Shown in pieces: positions 16,417 to 24,200 of a stretch of 64,000 nt of DNA (its first letter is position 1; each line of letters starts with the position of its first letter). Location: assembly GCF_018687535.1 (NCBI RefSeq), contig NZ_CP061295.1, forward strand, positions 806,001 to 870,000, written 5' to 3'. Origin of the DNA: Polynucleobacter sp. MWH-S4W17. Its GTDB lineage: Bacteria > Pseudomonadota > Gammaproteobacteria > Burkholderiales > Burkholderiaceae. The translations under genes were made by a program, and so were the position numbers. The notes beneath the pieces were generated by a model. It was not told the origin of the DNA, ran no database searches, and saw only the letters and a list, made by a program, of their open reading frames with translations.

Positions 16417-16734
16417 ATGCCAGTACTTAAGGACGGTATTAATATAGAGAAGATGCAGTCATCAGCAGACGAGGCTTGTCGCTTGATGAAAGTGCTCTCA
16501 AATAGAGATCGCATGCTGTTGCTATGCCAGATAAGTCAGGGGGAGATGTGTGTTGGTGAGCTCGAGGAATGTCTTGATATTCATCAGTCTACATTATCTC
16601 AGCAACTCACGGTTCTTAGAAATGAAGAGCTGGTCCAAACCAGAAGAGATGGTAAGCAAATCCATTATTCACTTTCCAATCAGATTGCTTTGAAAGTGAT
16701 GAATGTGCTTTATCAAAATTACTGCAGTAAATAA
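16417..16734 (+). CDS. ArsR-family regulator of BigR/YgaV type
   Basis: A 105-residue winged-helix repressor. Residues about 34-75 read LLLCQISQGEMCVGELEECL, then the recognition helix STLSQQLTVLRNEELV, then the wing RRDGKQIHYSL. Cys in the LLLCQ helix and a C-terminal Cys in YQNYCSK occupy the places of the paired cysteines that form a di- or tetrasulfide in SqrR/BigR on reaction with persulfide, which releases DNA. Neighbours (rhodanese and YgaP-like membrane protein) reproduce the YgaV-YgaP pairing of E. coli. It probably controls this operon through the TA palindrome near 13395. Confidence 0.88.
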   Translation: MPVLKDGINIEKMQSSADEACRLMKVLSNRDRMLLLCQISQGEMCVGELEECLDIHQSTLSQQLTVLRNEELVQTRRDGKQIHYSLSNQIALKVMNVLYQNYCSK

Positions 16735-16751
16735 CCAAAAGGGGCCTTAAT

Positions 16752-16970
16752 ATGAAATGCAATGTCGGTGGTGTTGATCGTATGTTACGTATGGTAGTTG
16801 GCTTGGTATTAATAGGTCTAGCCGTAACCGGAACTGTAGGTATATGGGGTTGGATTGGTGTTGTGCCTCTCGCAACGGGGCTATTTAGATTTTGCCCGGC
16901 GTACCGACTCCTAGGGGTCAATACTTGCTCTACTGATTCTTCATGTGGCGGCAGCGGTTGCTGTAAATAA
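16752..16970 (+). CDS. Small membrane protein, DUF2892/YgaP transmembrane type
   Basis: A 72-residue protein beginning MKCNVGGVDRMLRMVVG, the standard opening of the DUF2892 family, with two membrane helices (about 14-32 and 34-46), a RFCPAYRLLGVNTC motif, and a Cys-rich tail (CSTDSSCGGSGCCK). In E. coli YgaP this module is fused to a rhodanese; here the rhodanese is a separate gene two positions upstream. Its role is probably to anchor or export sulfane sulfur. Last gene of the + strand operon before a strong hairpin. Confidence 0.88.
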   Translation: MKCNVGGVDRMLRMVVGLVLIGLAVTGTVGIWGWIGVVPLATGLFRFCPAYRLLGVNTCSTDSSCGGSGCCK

Positions 16971-16992
16971 AAGTGAAGCTATATCGCTGAAA

Positions 16993-17030
16993 TCAGAAAG
17001 AGTTTGCAGATTTTGCATCACTCTTTCTGA
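16993..17030. terminator. Bidirectional hairpin between the YgaP-like gene and modC
   Basis: TCAGAAAGAGT (16993-17003) pairs with ACTCTTTCTGA (17020-17030): 11 bp, 16-base loop. It lies 22 bases after the + strand gene stop and just beyond the 3' end of modC on the other strand, so it can serve both convergent units. Confidence 0.6.
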
Positions 17031-17036
17031 AAATCT

Positions 17037-18149
17037 CTAGTTGCTATCAACAAATCGCCTAGGATCATTGATTGGCCGCAATGGCATGATGTGAATTTGA
17101 TTGCCATTTAATTCAATATACATTTGGCTGCCAACTTCCATATTCAATCTTTTCACTTCAGCTGCTGATGCAACCCATTCAATTTTATGTATGCTATTTT
17201 GAATTTGTAGTTGGATCACCGCAATTTGGCCTAAGACACTAATCTCTGCAGCAATCGCTGGAGTGCTGGTCAAGGTTGGTGCGTTATGGATACTCAAACC
17301 ATCTTGCGGAATCACCCATGCTACTTGGGCATTGGCGGGGATTTTGCCTTTATCGGCCACGGAAAAGGTTTTATCGCAGCCATCCCAAGTGAGATTGCCC
17401 GCATTAAATATCCCATGAAATAAATTGCTAATGCCAACCAACTCGGCTACACGCGAGTTTCTAGGTCTTTGAAATAGCACTTGGGGCGCTGCCGTTTGTA
17501 AGCTGATGCCGTTATCAATCACGGTAATACGGTCGGCAAGCAGATCGGCCTCACGCAAATCATGTGTAACCAACACAATCGGAATGTTTAAATCCTTGCG
17601 TAAATCAGCAAGAGTTTTATATAGACCTTGTCGCGTTGGCGCATCAACAGCGGAAAATGGTTCGTCTAACAATAAGATCTTTGGCTGTCGTGCCAATGCG
17701 CGAGCAAGTGCTACGCGTTGCTGTTGTCCGCCCGAGAGTTGGTGTGGAAAACGATGGGCAAGTTCAGCAATGCCCATGCGACCTAGCCAGTCCTGAGCAA
17801 GGGCTTTACGTTCAGCCACCTTATGTGCAGAATTCTGTAAAGGGATGAGAACATTCTCAAGCGCGGATAGATGCGGGAAGAGAGCGTATTGCTGAAATAA
17901 AAATCCACAAGAACGTTGCGCGGGAGACAGGTTCTGTATTACTCCTGCAAGTTCATTGGCCTCAAACCAGGTCTCACCATCACATTCAATTTTTCCAATC
18001 TTAGCTTGGCTGAGGCCGGCAATCGTTCTCAGAGTGCTGGTTTTGCCGCTACCAGATGGCCCCACAAGAGCATGCAATTGACCAGCTGCACATTCCAGCG
18101 TAATTTGCAGAGGGTTAGGGAGTGCTTGGCTTATTTTGAGTTTAAGCAT
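17037..18149 (-). CDS. modC: Molybdate ABC transporter ATP-binding protein ModC
   Basis: A 370-residue ABC ATPase: Walker [11 protein letters not shown] (about 32-41), signature [15 protein letters not shown], Walker [13 protein letters not shown], and a C-terminal MOP/TOBE-like domain (from about residue 290) that in ModC binds oxyanion. It would drive molybdate import through ModB. The ATG shares its first base with the modB stop (TGATG), so the two are translationally coupled. A molybdate role rather than sulfate or tungstate is inferred from the short ModB, the MOP-like tail and the adjacent molybdoenzyme gene soxC. Confidence 0.85.
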   Translation of the reverse strand: MLKLKISQALPNPLQITLECAAGQLHALVGPSGSGKTSTLRTIAGLSQAKIGKIECDGETWFEANELAGVIQNLSPAQRSCGFLFQQYALFPHLSALENVLIPLQNSAHKVAERKALAQDWLGRMGIAELAHRFPHQLSGGQQQRVALARALARQPKILLLDEPFSAVDAPTRQGLYKTLADLRKDLNIPIVLVTHDLREADLLADRITVIDNGISLQTAAPQVLFQRPRNSRVAELVGISNLFHGIFNAGNLTWDGCDKTFSVADKGKIPANAQVAWVIPQDGLSIHNAPTLTSTPAIAAEISVLGQIAVIQLQIQNSIHKIEWVASAAEVKRLNMEVGSQMYIELNGNQIHIMPLRPINDPRRFVDSN

Positions 18150-18802
18150 CAGCCCCTCCGTTGGCGCTGTTGGGAGACGCTTTTGCCAAAAACACCATAT
18201 GAAAGGGCAATTGCAATCAGAGATATACCTAGCAGCAATAAGGCCAGTGCGCCGGCGCCTGAGGTATCAAAACTTTGCACTTTGTCGTAGATCGCAATCG
18301 ATACTGTTTTGGTTTCTCCGGGGATTGCGCCCCCAACCATGAGGATGACCCCAAATTCACCTAGGGTATGAGCAAAGGTCAGCACTGCGGCACTGGTAAT
18401 GCCTCTCCATGCCAGTGGAAGCTCAATCAAGCGAAAAATTTGCCAATTGGATAGGCCGCTGACTTGGGCGGCCTCAATAATTTCCGGGTTGATAGCTTCA
18501 AATGCGCGCTGAATCGGCTGTATTGCAAAAGGCAGGTTGACTATGAGGGAGGCAATGAGGATTCCGGCAAAGGAAAACACCAGTGGAATACCTAAAAAAG
18601 TCTTTCCGCCCAAGCCAACCAAAAGGTAATAGCCCAAAACAGTGGGAGGTAAAACGAGTGGCAGGGCTAGGGCAGCTTCCACCCAGGGTTTGCTTCTATT
18701 AAGGCCTAAGAGGCTATGGGCAACCCAAACTCCAAATGGAAGGATGAGGACCAGGGTCCAAAGCGCCAGCTTAAGCGAGAGAAGGATTGCATCCGTATCC
18801 AT
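18149..18802 (-). CDS. modB: Molybdate ABC transporter permease ModB
   Basis: A 217-residue permease with about five membrane helices and the EAA loop in EAAQVSGLSNWQIFRLIELPLAWRG split across its middle. The opening MDTDAILLSLKLALWT and LPLVLPPTVLGYYLL are typical of ModB. It is the first gene of a two-gene - strand unit; its start faces the sox-linked ArsR gene across about 70 bases. No substrate-binding modA is present on either side. Confidence 0.88.
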   Translation of the reverse strand: MDTDAILLSLKLALWTLVLILPFGVWVAHSLLGLNRSKPWVEAALALPLVLPPTVLGYYLLVGLGGKTFLGIPLVFSFAGILIASLIVNLPFAIQPIQRAFEAINPEIIEAAQVSGLSNWQIFRLIELPLAWRGITSAAVLTFAHTLGEFGVILMVGGAIPGETKTVSIAIYDKVQSFDTSGAGALALLLLGISLIAIALSYGVFGKSVSQQRQRRG

Positions 18803-18868
18803 GGCTTGATTGTATTGCTAAGCAATGTAGGGTATCTCACTATACCGATTTACCTGCTTAAAGGGTCA

Positions 18869-18894
18869 AATATATGCGTATACATGCATATATT
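18869..18894. promoter_or_regulatory. AT-rich palindrome at the start of the sox-linked ArsR gene
   Basis: AATATATGC (18869-18877) and GCATATATT (18886-18894) are perfect 9-bp inverted arms around an 8-base spacer that itself contains GTATAC. The size and composition fit an operator for a dimeric winged-helix repressor. It covers the ATG at 18874, which suggests either autorepression at the start codon or a true start further downstream. It shares the AATATAT half with the palindrome near 13395. Confidence 0.6.
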
Positions 18895-19245
18895 AAAAGG
18901 CTAGTGAAATTGAGGGTAAAGGTTCAAAAGGCGACAAAAAACTTATCTCCAAAACAGATGGAGAAGGTATTTGCGCATGTGGCTGCTTATTTCAATGTTC
19001 TATCTGAGCCCGCACGTTTACGCATCATGTATGCAGTCTGTAGCGGTGAAAAATCCGTCTCTGAGGTTGTAAAGATGTGTGGCACAAGCCAGGCCAATGT
19101 TTCGAGACATTTATTGGCGCTTCATAAAGCTGGAATTCTAATGCGCCGCAAAGAGGGTGTAACGGTTTATTACTCGATTGCGGATAACGCAACCGTAGAG
19201 ATGTGTCAGACAGTCTGCGCAAAGATTGCTGAAAGCATTCATTAA
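18874..19245 (+). CDS. ArsR-family regulator heading the sox cluster
   Basis: A winged-helix repressor of up to 123 residues: helix 2 RIMYAVCSGEKSVSEVVKMC, recognition helix TSQANVSRHLLALHKAGIL, wing RRKEGVTVYYSI, and a C-terminal helix with CQTVC. Cysteines in helix 2 and the last helix match the sensing cysteines of sox-linked ArsR repressors (the Paracoccus/Pseudaminobacter SoxR type, unrelated to the superoxide sensor SoxR). ATG 18874 lies inside the palindromic operator; GTG 18904 or TTG 18910 after AAAAGG are alternative starts. It is 35 bases upstream of soxC, probably repressing it until sulfane sulfur appears. Confidence 0.85.
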   Translation: MRIHAYIKRLVKLRVKVQKATKNLSPKQMEKVFAHVAAYFNVLSEPARLRIMYAVCSGEKSVSEVVKMCGTSQANVSRHLLALHKAGILMRRKEGVTVYYSIADNATVEMCQTVCAKIAESIH

Positions 19246-19280
19246 GTTTTGCAGTAAATCACTTTTCAAGTAGAGGTCAA

Positions 19281-20681
19281 ATGACTAAGAAGCAGATTGA
19301 ATTAAGTGCCGAGGATATCTCGGCGGTTGAGAAGCCGGCTAATAGAGCTCGCTTGGTGAAAGCGCCCGAGCACTTTATCTCTCAGAAGTTAATTGCCGAT
19401 ATCAATTCAAATGGACTAGATGAGACCCGTCGCGGCTTCTTACGTAAGGGCTTTTTATCAGCCATTGGTGGTGCAGCTGCTGGCCTGGCTGCCCCAATGG
19501 CTTTTGCTGCTGGAGAAGGCGATCCCGCAATTCTTGAAAAGCAAGAGTGGCAAACCACTTTAGGTAAAAACGTTGCCACCATGCCATATGGCGTGCCATC
19601 AATTTACGAATCTAACCTCATTCGTCGTGAATCACCTGGATTAACGCGTGTATCTGCAGCATCTGTTGCATTTACTCCGCTGCAAGGATTATTCGGCACT
19701 ATTACCCCGAATGGTTTGCACTTTGAGCGTCATCACCAAGGTTGGTACAACATCAACCCTGAAACCCATCGCCTCATGGTGAACGGTTTGGTGAAGAACG
19801 CTCGCGTCTTTACGATGAATGATTTAATGAGATTGCCTTCAGTTTCTCGTACCCACTTCATTGAGTGCGGTGCTAATACTGGATTGGAGTGGGGTAACGT
19901 TGCGGTGCCAACCGTGCAATATACCCACGGCATGCTATCTTGCTGCGAATTCACAGGTGTACCTCTTAAGGTATTGCTTGAAGAATGCGGCGCAGATTTG
20001 AAAAAAGGCAAGTTCATGCTTGCCGAAGGTGGTGATGGTTCAGGCATGACGCGTACGATCAATCTTGAAAGCTGCTTAGAAGACGCAATCGTTGCCTGGA
20101 GTATGAATGGCGAAATGTTACGCCCAGAAAACGGCTTCCCATTGCGCCTAGTAGTTCCTGGCGTGCAGGGTGTCAGCTGGGTGAAGTGGTTGCGTCGCCT
20201 AGAGGTTGGCGATATGCCTTGGAATGCGAAAGATGAAGCCGTTCACTATATTGAGCTCATGCCAGATGGCATGCATCGTCAATACGCATCCATTCAAGAA
20301 TGCAAATCGGTAATTACTACACCTTCTGGTGGCCAGCAATTGCTGGATAAAGGTTTTTATAACGTGAGCGGTATGGCTTGGTCTGGTCGCGGCAAGATTA
20401 AGCGTGTTGATGTTTCTTTCGATGGCGGTAATAACTGGCGTACTGCTCGTTTAGAGACGCCAATTCAAACCAAGTCTATAACTCGCTTCAATATTGATTG
20501 GGTATGGGATGGATCACCGGCAATATTGCAATCTAGAGCAGTGGATGACACTGGTTACATCCAGCCATCGATAAAGGTCTTGCGTGATGCACGAGGTAAT
20601 CGATCTATTTATCACAATAATGCTATTCAGTCATGGAAGTTAGATTCAAACGGTGAGGTAAGCAATGTACAAGTCGGTTAA
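19281..20681 (+). CDS. soxC: Sulfane/sulfite dehydrogenase molybdopterin subunit SoxC
   Basis: A 466-residue periplasmic molybdoenzyme of the sulfite oxidase fold. After a long leader, a twin-arginine signal appears at about residues 50-76 (TRRGFLRKGFLSAIGG), needed to export the folded cofactor enzyme. The molybdenum cysteine is in THFIECGANTG (Cys196). The C-terminal Mo-co dimerisation domain follows from about residue 330. With SoxD it oxidises the SoxY-bound sulfane sulfur by six electrons. A good AGAGG ribosome-binding site precedes ATG 19281. Its end overlaps the soxD start by 17 bases. The leader before the Tat motif is longer than usual. Confidence 0.95.
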   Translation: MTKKQIELSAEDISAVEKPANRARLVKAPEHFISQKLIADINSNGLDETRRGFLRKGFLSAIGGAAAGLAAPMAFAAGEGDPAILEKQEWQTTLGKNVATMPYGVPSIYESNLIRRESPGLTRVSAASVAFTPLQGLFGTITPNGLHFERHHQGWYNINPETHRLMVNGLVKNARVFTMNDLMRLPSVSRTHFIECGANTGLEWGNVAVPTVQYTHGMLSCCEFTGVPLKVLLEECGADLKKGKFMLAEGGDGSGMTRTINLESCLEDAIVAWSMNGEMLRPENGFPLRLVVPGVQGVSWVKWLRRLEVGDMPWNAKDEAVHYIELMPDGMHRQYASIQECKSVITTPSGGQQLLDKGFYNVSGMAWSGRGKIKRVDVSFDGGNNWRTARLETPIQTKSITRFNIDWVWDGSPAILQSRAVDDTGYIQPSIKVLRDARGNRSIYHNNAIQSWKLDSNGEVSNVQVG

Positions 20682-21756
20682 TTTTATTGCTCGTTTGAGT
20701 CTGCTAAGTATTGCAGTATTAGCTGCCCAGATTTCGTTTGCACAAAGTACACAGGGCTCCGCTAAGTTTCCGGGTATTGGAAGAAATGCAACTCCTGCAG
20801 AAGTCATGGCTTGGGATATTGATGTGCGCCCAGACTTTAAAGGCTTACCAAAGGGATCTGGCTCTGTTGAGCAAGGTCAAGTAATTTGGGAATCTAAGTG
20901 CGCTAGTTGTCACGGTGTTTTTGGTGAGTCAAATGAGATCTTTACTCCGATTGCTGGTGGAACAACTGCTGATGACGTGAAGACTGGCAGGGTCGCCTCT
21001 TTGTTAGATCGTAAGCAGCCTCAGCGAACTACTTTGATGAAGGTGCCAACTGTATCAACATTGTGGGACTATATTTATCGTGCCATGCCTTGGAATGCGC
21101 CGAGATCACTTACCCCGGACAATACTTATGCGCTGGTGGCATATATTCTCAGCTTGGGTGAAATAGTCCCGGATGATTTTGTATTGAGTGATGCCAACAT
21201 TGCCGAAGTCCAGAAAAAAATGCCTAATCGTAACGGCATGACTCGTAATCATGGTTTTTGGAGTGTTAACGGCAAGCCGGATGTTAATGGCTCTTCTTGC
21301 ATGAACAATTGCGTGAAGTTTGTGCAAATTGGATCCACTCTTCCAGACTTCGCCAGAAATGCTCATGGCAATATTGCTGAGCAAAATCGCTTGTATGGCC
21401 CATATCGTGGTTCAGACTCCACCAAACCGCCTCTTGCTAAGTTGCCTGGAACGACGGGTGAGGGATTGGCCCATGCGTCCGATACTCATGCTTCCTCCAA
21501 CAAGGGTCCAGCTGCGCTATTTAAGAATGAGAACTGTTCAGCATGTCACGCACCGAACGCCAAATTGGTTGGCCCATCCATTGCTGATATTGCAGTCAAA
21601 TACCAGGGGCAGAGCGGTGCTTTGGATAAATTGATGGCTAAAGTTAAAAATGGTGGCTCAGGCGTATGGGGTTCAATTCCAATGCCGCCACAGTCGCAGT
21701 TATCGGATGAGGATCGCAAGGCTTTGGTTACCTGGGTGCTTTCTGGTGGTAAATAA
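20665..21756 (+). CDS. soxD: Dihaem cytochrome c subunit SoxD
   Basis: A 363-residue exported cytochrome: signal peptide to about residue 26 (AQISFAQ), then two cytochrome c domains with CASCH (Cys79, Cys82, His83) and CSACH (Cys291, Cys294, His295). The linker contains MNNCVKF with an extra cysteine. It accepts electrons from SoxC and passes them to the respiratory chain. Two haems match the SoxD of Paracoccus. Translation is probably coupled to soxC through the 17-base overlap (GGTGAGG before the ATG). Confidence 0.95.
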   Translation: MYKSVNFIARLSLLSIAVLAAQISFAQSTQGSAKFPGIGRNATPAEVMAWDIDVRPDFKGLPKGSGSVEQGQVIWESKCASCHGVFGESNEIFTPIAGGTTADDVKTGRVASLLDRKQPQRTTLMKVPTVSTLWDYIYRAMPWNAPRSLTPDNTYALVAYILSLGEIVPDDFVLSDANIAEVQKKMPNRNGMTRNHGFWSVNGKPDVNGSSCMNNCVKFVQIGSTLPDFARNAHGNIAEQNRLYGPYRGSDSTKPPLAKLPGTTGEGLAHASDTHASSNKGPAALFKNENCSACHAPNAKLVGPSIADIAVKYQGQSGALDKLMAKVKNGGSGVWGSIPMPPQSQLSDEDRKALVTWVLSGGK

Positions 21757-21772
21757 ATAAGATGTATCAGTA

Positions 21773-21797
21773 CTAACCAGCATGCTTTATTGGTTAG
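21773..21797 (+). other. Intercistronic hairpin between soxD and soxY
   Basis: CTAACCA (21773-21779) pairs with TGGTTAG (21791-21797) around an 11-base loop in the 83-base gap between soxD and soxY. No T-run follows. It may process or stabilise the downstream soxYZ message, which often needs higher expression as a carrier protein. Confidence 0.4.
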
Positions 21798-21839
21798 CAG
21801 GTAATATATTCACGGTAAATGATTATTAAAGGAGTTTTT

Positions 21840-22292
21840 ATGAATCAGCAGCGACGCAGTTTATTGAAATATTCAGCGGTTTTCGGTTTAATGGCTTCTG
21901 CGGGTCTCATTAGTGTGGTCCAAGCTCAAGAATGGAATAAAGCCGCATTTGAAGGCAAGAGTCTTGATGATGTATTTAAGATTCTAGGTGCAGGCAGTCC
22001 AGATAAGTCTAGCGCTGTTACTTTGAACGCCCCAGATATTGCAGAAAATGGTGCGGTAGTTCCGGTTGGAATTGTCACTACCCTTAAAGCAGAGCAAATG
22101 GCAATCTTGGTTGAGAAAAACCCAAGCGCCTTGGCTGCGCAGTTCTATATTCCTACAGGCACTGAGCCTTTTGTTACTACTCGTATCAAGATGGGTCAAA
22201 CCTCTAATGTGTATGCCTTGGTAAAGGCTGATGGCAAATGGAGTATGGCTGTTAAAGAAGTGAAAGTAACTTTGGGTGGTTGCGGCGGTTAA
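21840..22292 (+). CDS. soxY: Thiosulfate carrier protein SoxY
   Basis: A 150-residue periplasmic carrier. Twin-arginine-like signal MNQQRRSLLKYSAVFGLM, mature start near AQEWNK, an Ig-like fold, and the C-terminal swinging arm VTLGGCGG whose cysteine holds the sulfur substrate as it visits SoxXA, SoxB and SoxCD. ATG 21840 is chosen because AAAGGAG lies 5 bases upstream; an earlier in-frame ATG at 21819 would put this Shine-Dalgarno inside the gene. Confidence 0.96.
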   Translation: MNQQRRSLLKYSAVFGLMASAGLISVVQAQEWNKAAFEGKSLDDVFKILGAGSPDKSSAVTLNAPDIAENGAVVPVGIVTTLKAEQMAILVEKNPSALAAQFYIPTGTEPFVTTRIKMGQTSNVYALVKADGKWSMAVKEVKVTLGGCGG

Positions 22293-22348
22293 GCACTCTC
22301 AATCCAATTAAATACCATTAATAAATTACTAGATTAAAAGAGGAACAT

Positions 22349-22657
22349 ATGTCTGATCCAATGCGCGTAAGAGCAGCCGAAAACGGCGGAATTGTGGATG
22401 TAAAAATTTTGATGAAGCACGATATGGAATCTGGTCAGCGAAAAGATGCTGCTGGCAAAGTGATTCCTGCATGGCACATCACCACTATCAATGTCAAAGC
22501 AAATGGTAAAGATGTTTTGAATGGTCAGTTTGGCCCTGCGGTCTCTAAGGACCCATTCTTGAACTTCAAATACAAGGGCGCCAAAGGCGACAAGATTGTT
22601 GTGAGCTGGATCGATAATAAAGGCGACAAACGTACTGATGAAGCCACTGCTTCTTAA
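22349..22657 (+). CDS. soxZ: Thiosulfate carrier partner SoxZ
   Basis: A 102-residue protein without its own signal peptide, as usual, since it is exported bound to SoxY. The Ig-like fold landmarks GIVDVKILMKHDMESGQRKD and a C-terminal DNKGDKRTDEA match SoxZ. It stabilises SoxY and helps recruit the Sox enzymes. AAGAGG precedes the ATG at 22349. Confidence 0.96.
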   Translation: MSDPMRVRAAENGGIVDVKILMKHDMESGQRKDAAGKVIPAWHITTINVKANGKDVLNGQFGPAVSKDPFLNFKYKGAKGDKIVVSWIDNKGDKRTDEATAS

Positions 22658-22691
22658 TATCAATACGAAAATATAACTAAAAAGGTTACCT

Positions 22692-23531
22692 ATGAAGACA
22701 CGCATCTATTGCGGACTCTTGGCGGCGGGTTTTTTTGTCCTCCTACAGGGCTGTACCAGTCCTGGAAAAAATGAAGATAAACCTGTCGTTGGCGGTAGCG
22801 CAGCAACTCAAGAGATTGAAAAATATCGTGCGATGCTTGCTGATGGTAACCCTTCTGATTTATATGAGGCAGCTGGTGAGGATATTTGGAAAAAGCCGAT
22901 GGGCCCCAAAAATGTCTCACTTGAAAAGTGTGATTTGGGTATGGGGCCTGGTGTTGTTAAGGGTGCCTATACTCAATTACCAAAATACTTTAAAGACACA
23001 AACAAAGTTCAAGACCTTGAGTCACGCTTAATTACTTGTATGAGCAAAATGCAAGGTTATGACGCTAACGAAATCATTAAGGCTGGTTTTGGCAAAGGTA
23101 AGCGTAAAGATATTGAGGCTGTAGTTGCTTACGTTGTTGCTGAATCAAAAGGTATGCCAATTAATGTTGTTGTTAAGCACCCTAAAGAAAAGCAAGCCTT
23201 TGAGATGGGTAAACAATCCTTCTTCTATCAAGGCGGCCCAATGGATTTCTCATGCGCCTCATGTCATGGCTCTGACGGTAAGCGTATTCGCTTGCAGGAT
23301 CTGCCTAACATCACGACACAAAAAGGTGCAGCAGCAGGTTGGGGTTCATGGCCGGCTTACAGGGTTTCAAGCGGAACTTTTTGGACGATGCAGCAGCGTT
23401 TAAATGACTGCTATCGTCAGCAGCGTTTCCCTGAGCCAATATATACCTCTGAAGATACCATTGCGGTTTCAATGTATATGGCTGTGACAGCCAAAGGTGG
23501 CACTATGACTGCACCAGGACTGAAGCGTTAA
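22692..23531 (+). CDS. soxA: Cytochrome SoxA with single haem and lipobox
   Basis: A 279-residue subunit of SoxXA, which joins thiosulfate to SoxY. Only one CxxCH is present, CASCH at Cys188, Cys191, His192. The N-terminal domain instead has cysteines in EKCDLG and LITCMSK, which fits a disulfide in place of the lost haem, as in the single-haem SoxA group. Cys240 in RLNDCYRQQRFPEP is the persulfide/haem-ligand cysteine. The signal sequence ends in VLLQGC, a good lipobox, implying a membrane-anchored lipoprotein rather than a free periplasmic protein. Position soxZ-soxA-soxX is standard. Confidence 0.93.
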   Translation: MKTRIYCGLLAAGFFVLLQGCTSPGKNEDKPVVGGSAATQEIEKYRAMLADGNPSDLYEAAGEDIWKKPMGPKNVSLEKCDLGMGPGVVKGAYTQLPKYFKDTNKVQDLESRLITCMSKMQGYDANEIIKAGFGKGKRKDIEAVVAYVVAESKGMPINVVVKHPKEKQAFEMGKQSFFYQGGPMDFSCASCHGSDGKRIRLQDLPNITTQKGAAAGWGSWPAYRVSSGTFWTMQQRLNDCYRQQRFPEPIYTSEDTIAVSMYMAVTAKGGTMTAPGLKR

Positions 23532-23549
23532 TCGCTGGAGATAAATAAT

Positions 23550-24155
23550 ATGAAAAATAAATTATCCTTATTGGCGTTAGCGCTATTTATATCCGCCGGT
23601 GTTGCTCATGCTGCAACGCCTTTTGAAAATATGATGTCCTCTAGTTTTGAGGCAAAAGGTCAGGCCGGTCTTGATCGTTTGGTGCAGGATCCTGCGCAGA
23701 AGTTTTGTTCTAACCCAGCCAACTTGGATGGCGGTGGCGATCTAAAGGTGAGGGAGAAGATTCAGAGCGAAAATATGGCTTCCATTAAGCAGCCATCTGA
23801 TGGCAAGTACATTGGTAACTGGAAGAATGGGGAAAAGATTGCTCAAAGTGGTCGGGGAGCTACTTGGTCAGATAAAGCAGGTTCAGAAATTGGTGGCGGC
23901 TGCTATAACTGCCATCAAATTGATCCCAAGGAAATCTCCTATGGAAATATTGGGCCCTCTTTAACGGGTTATGGAAAAATGCGCGGCTACTCTAAAGAGG
24001 TTGTGGTCTATACATGGAATCGTATTAATAACTCCAAGGCCTATAACGTATGCAGTAATATGCCGCGTTTCGCTCATGCCAAACTTTTAAATGAGCAGCA
24101 GATTCAGGATGTCATGGCCTTGCTGCTTGATCCGGCCTCACCAGTTAATCAATAA
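23550..24155 (+). CDS. soxX: Cytochrome SoxX
   Basis: A 201-residue exported monohaem cytochrome: signal peptide to about residue 22 (GVAHA), CYNCH haem site (Cys118, Cys121, His122), and a Met ligand in SNMPRFAH (Met171). The N-terminal extension of about 90 residues before the haem resembles the longer SoxX proteins that pair with single-haem SoxA. It takes electrons released when SoxA conjugates thiosulfate to SoxY. A terminator-like hairpin follows 6 bases after the stop. Confidence 0.94.
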   Translation: MKNKLSLLALALFISAGVAHAATPFENMMSSSFEAKGQAGLDRLVQDPAQKFCSNPANLDGGGDLKVREKIQSENMASIKQPSDGKYIGNWKNGEKIAQSGRGATWSDKAGSEIGGGCYNCHQIDPKEISYGNIGPSLTGYGKMRGYSKEVVVYTWNRINNSKAYNVCSNMPRFAHAKLLNEQQIQDVMALLLDPASPVNQ

Positions 24156-24161
24156 AGTATA

Positions 24162-24185
24162 AAAACAGGCCGACAGGCCTGTTTT
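24162..24185 (+). terminator. Strong hairpin between soxX and soxB
   Basis: AAAACAGGCC (24162-24171) and GGCCTGTTTT (24176-24185) form a perfect 10-bp stem with loop GACA, ending in TTTT. This is the form of an intrinsic terminator, yet it lies 15 bases before the soxB start, inside the operon. Confidence 0.65.
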
Positions 24186-24200
24186 CACAAAGGGAATGTT

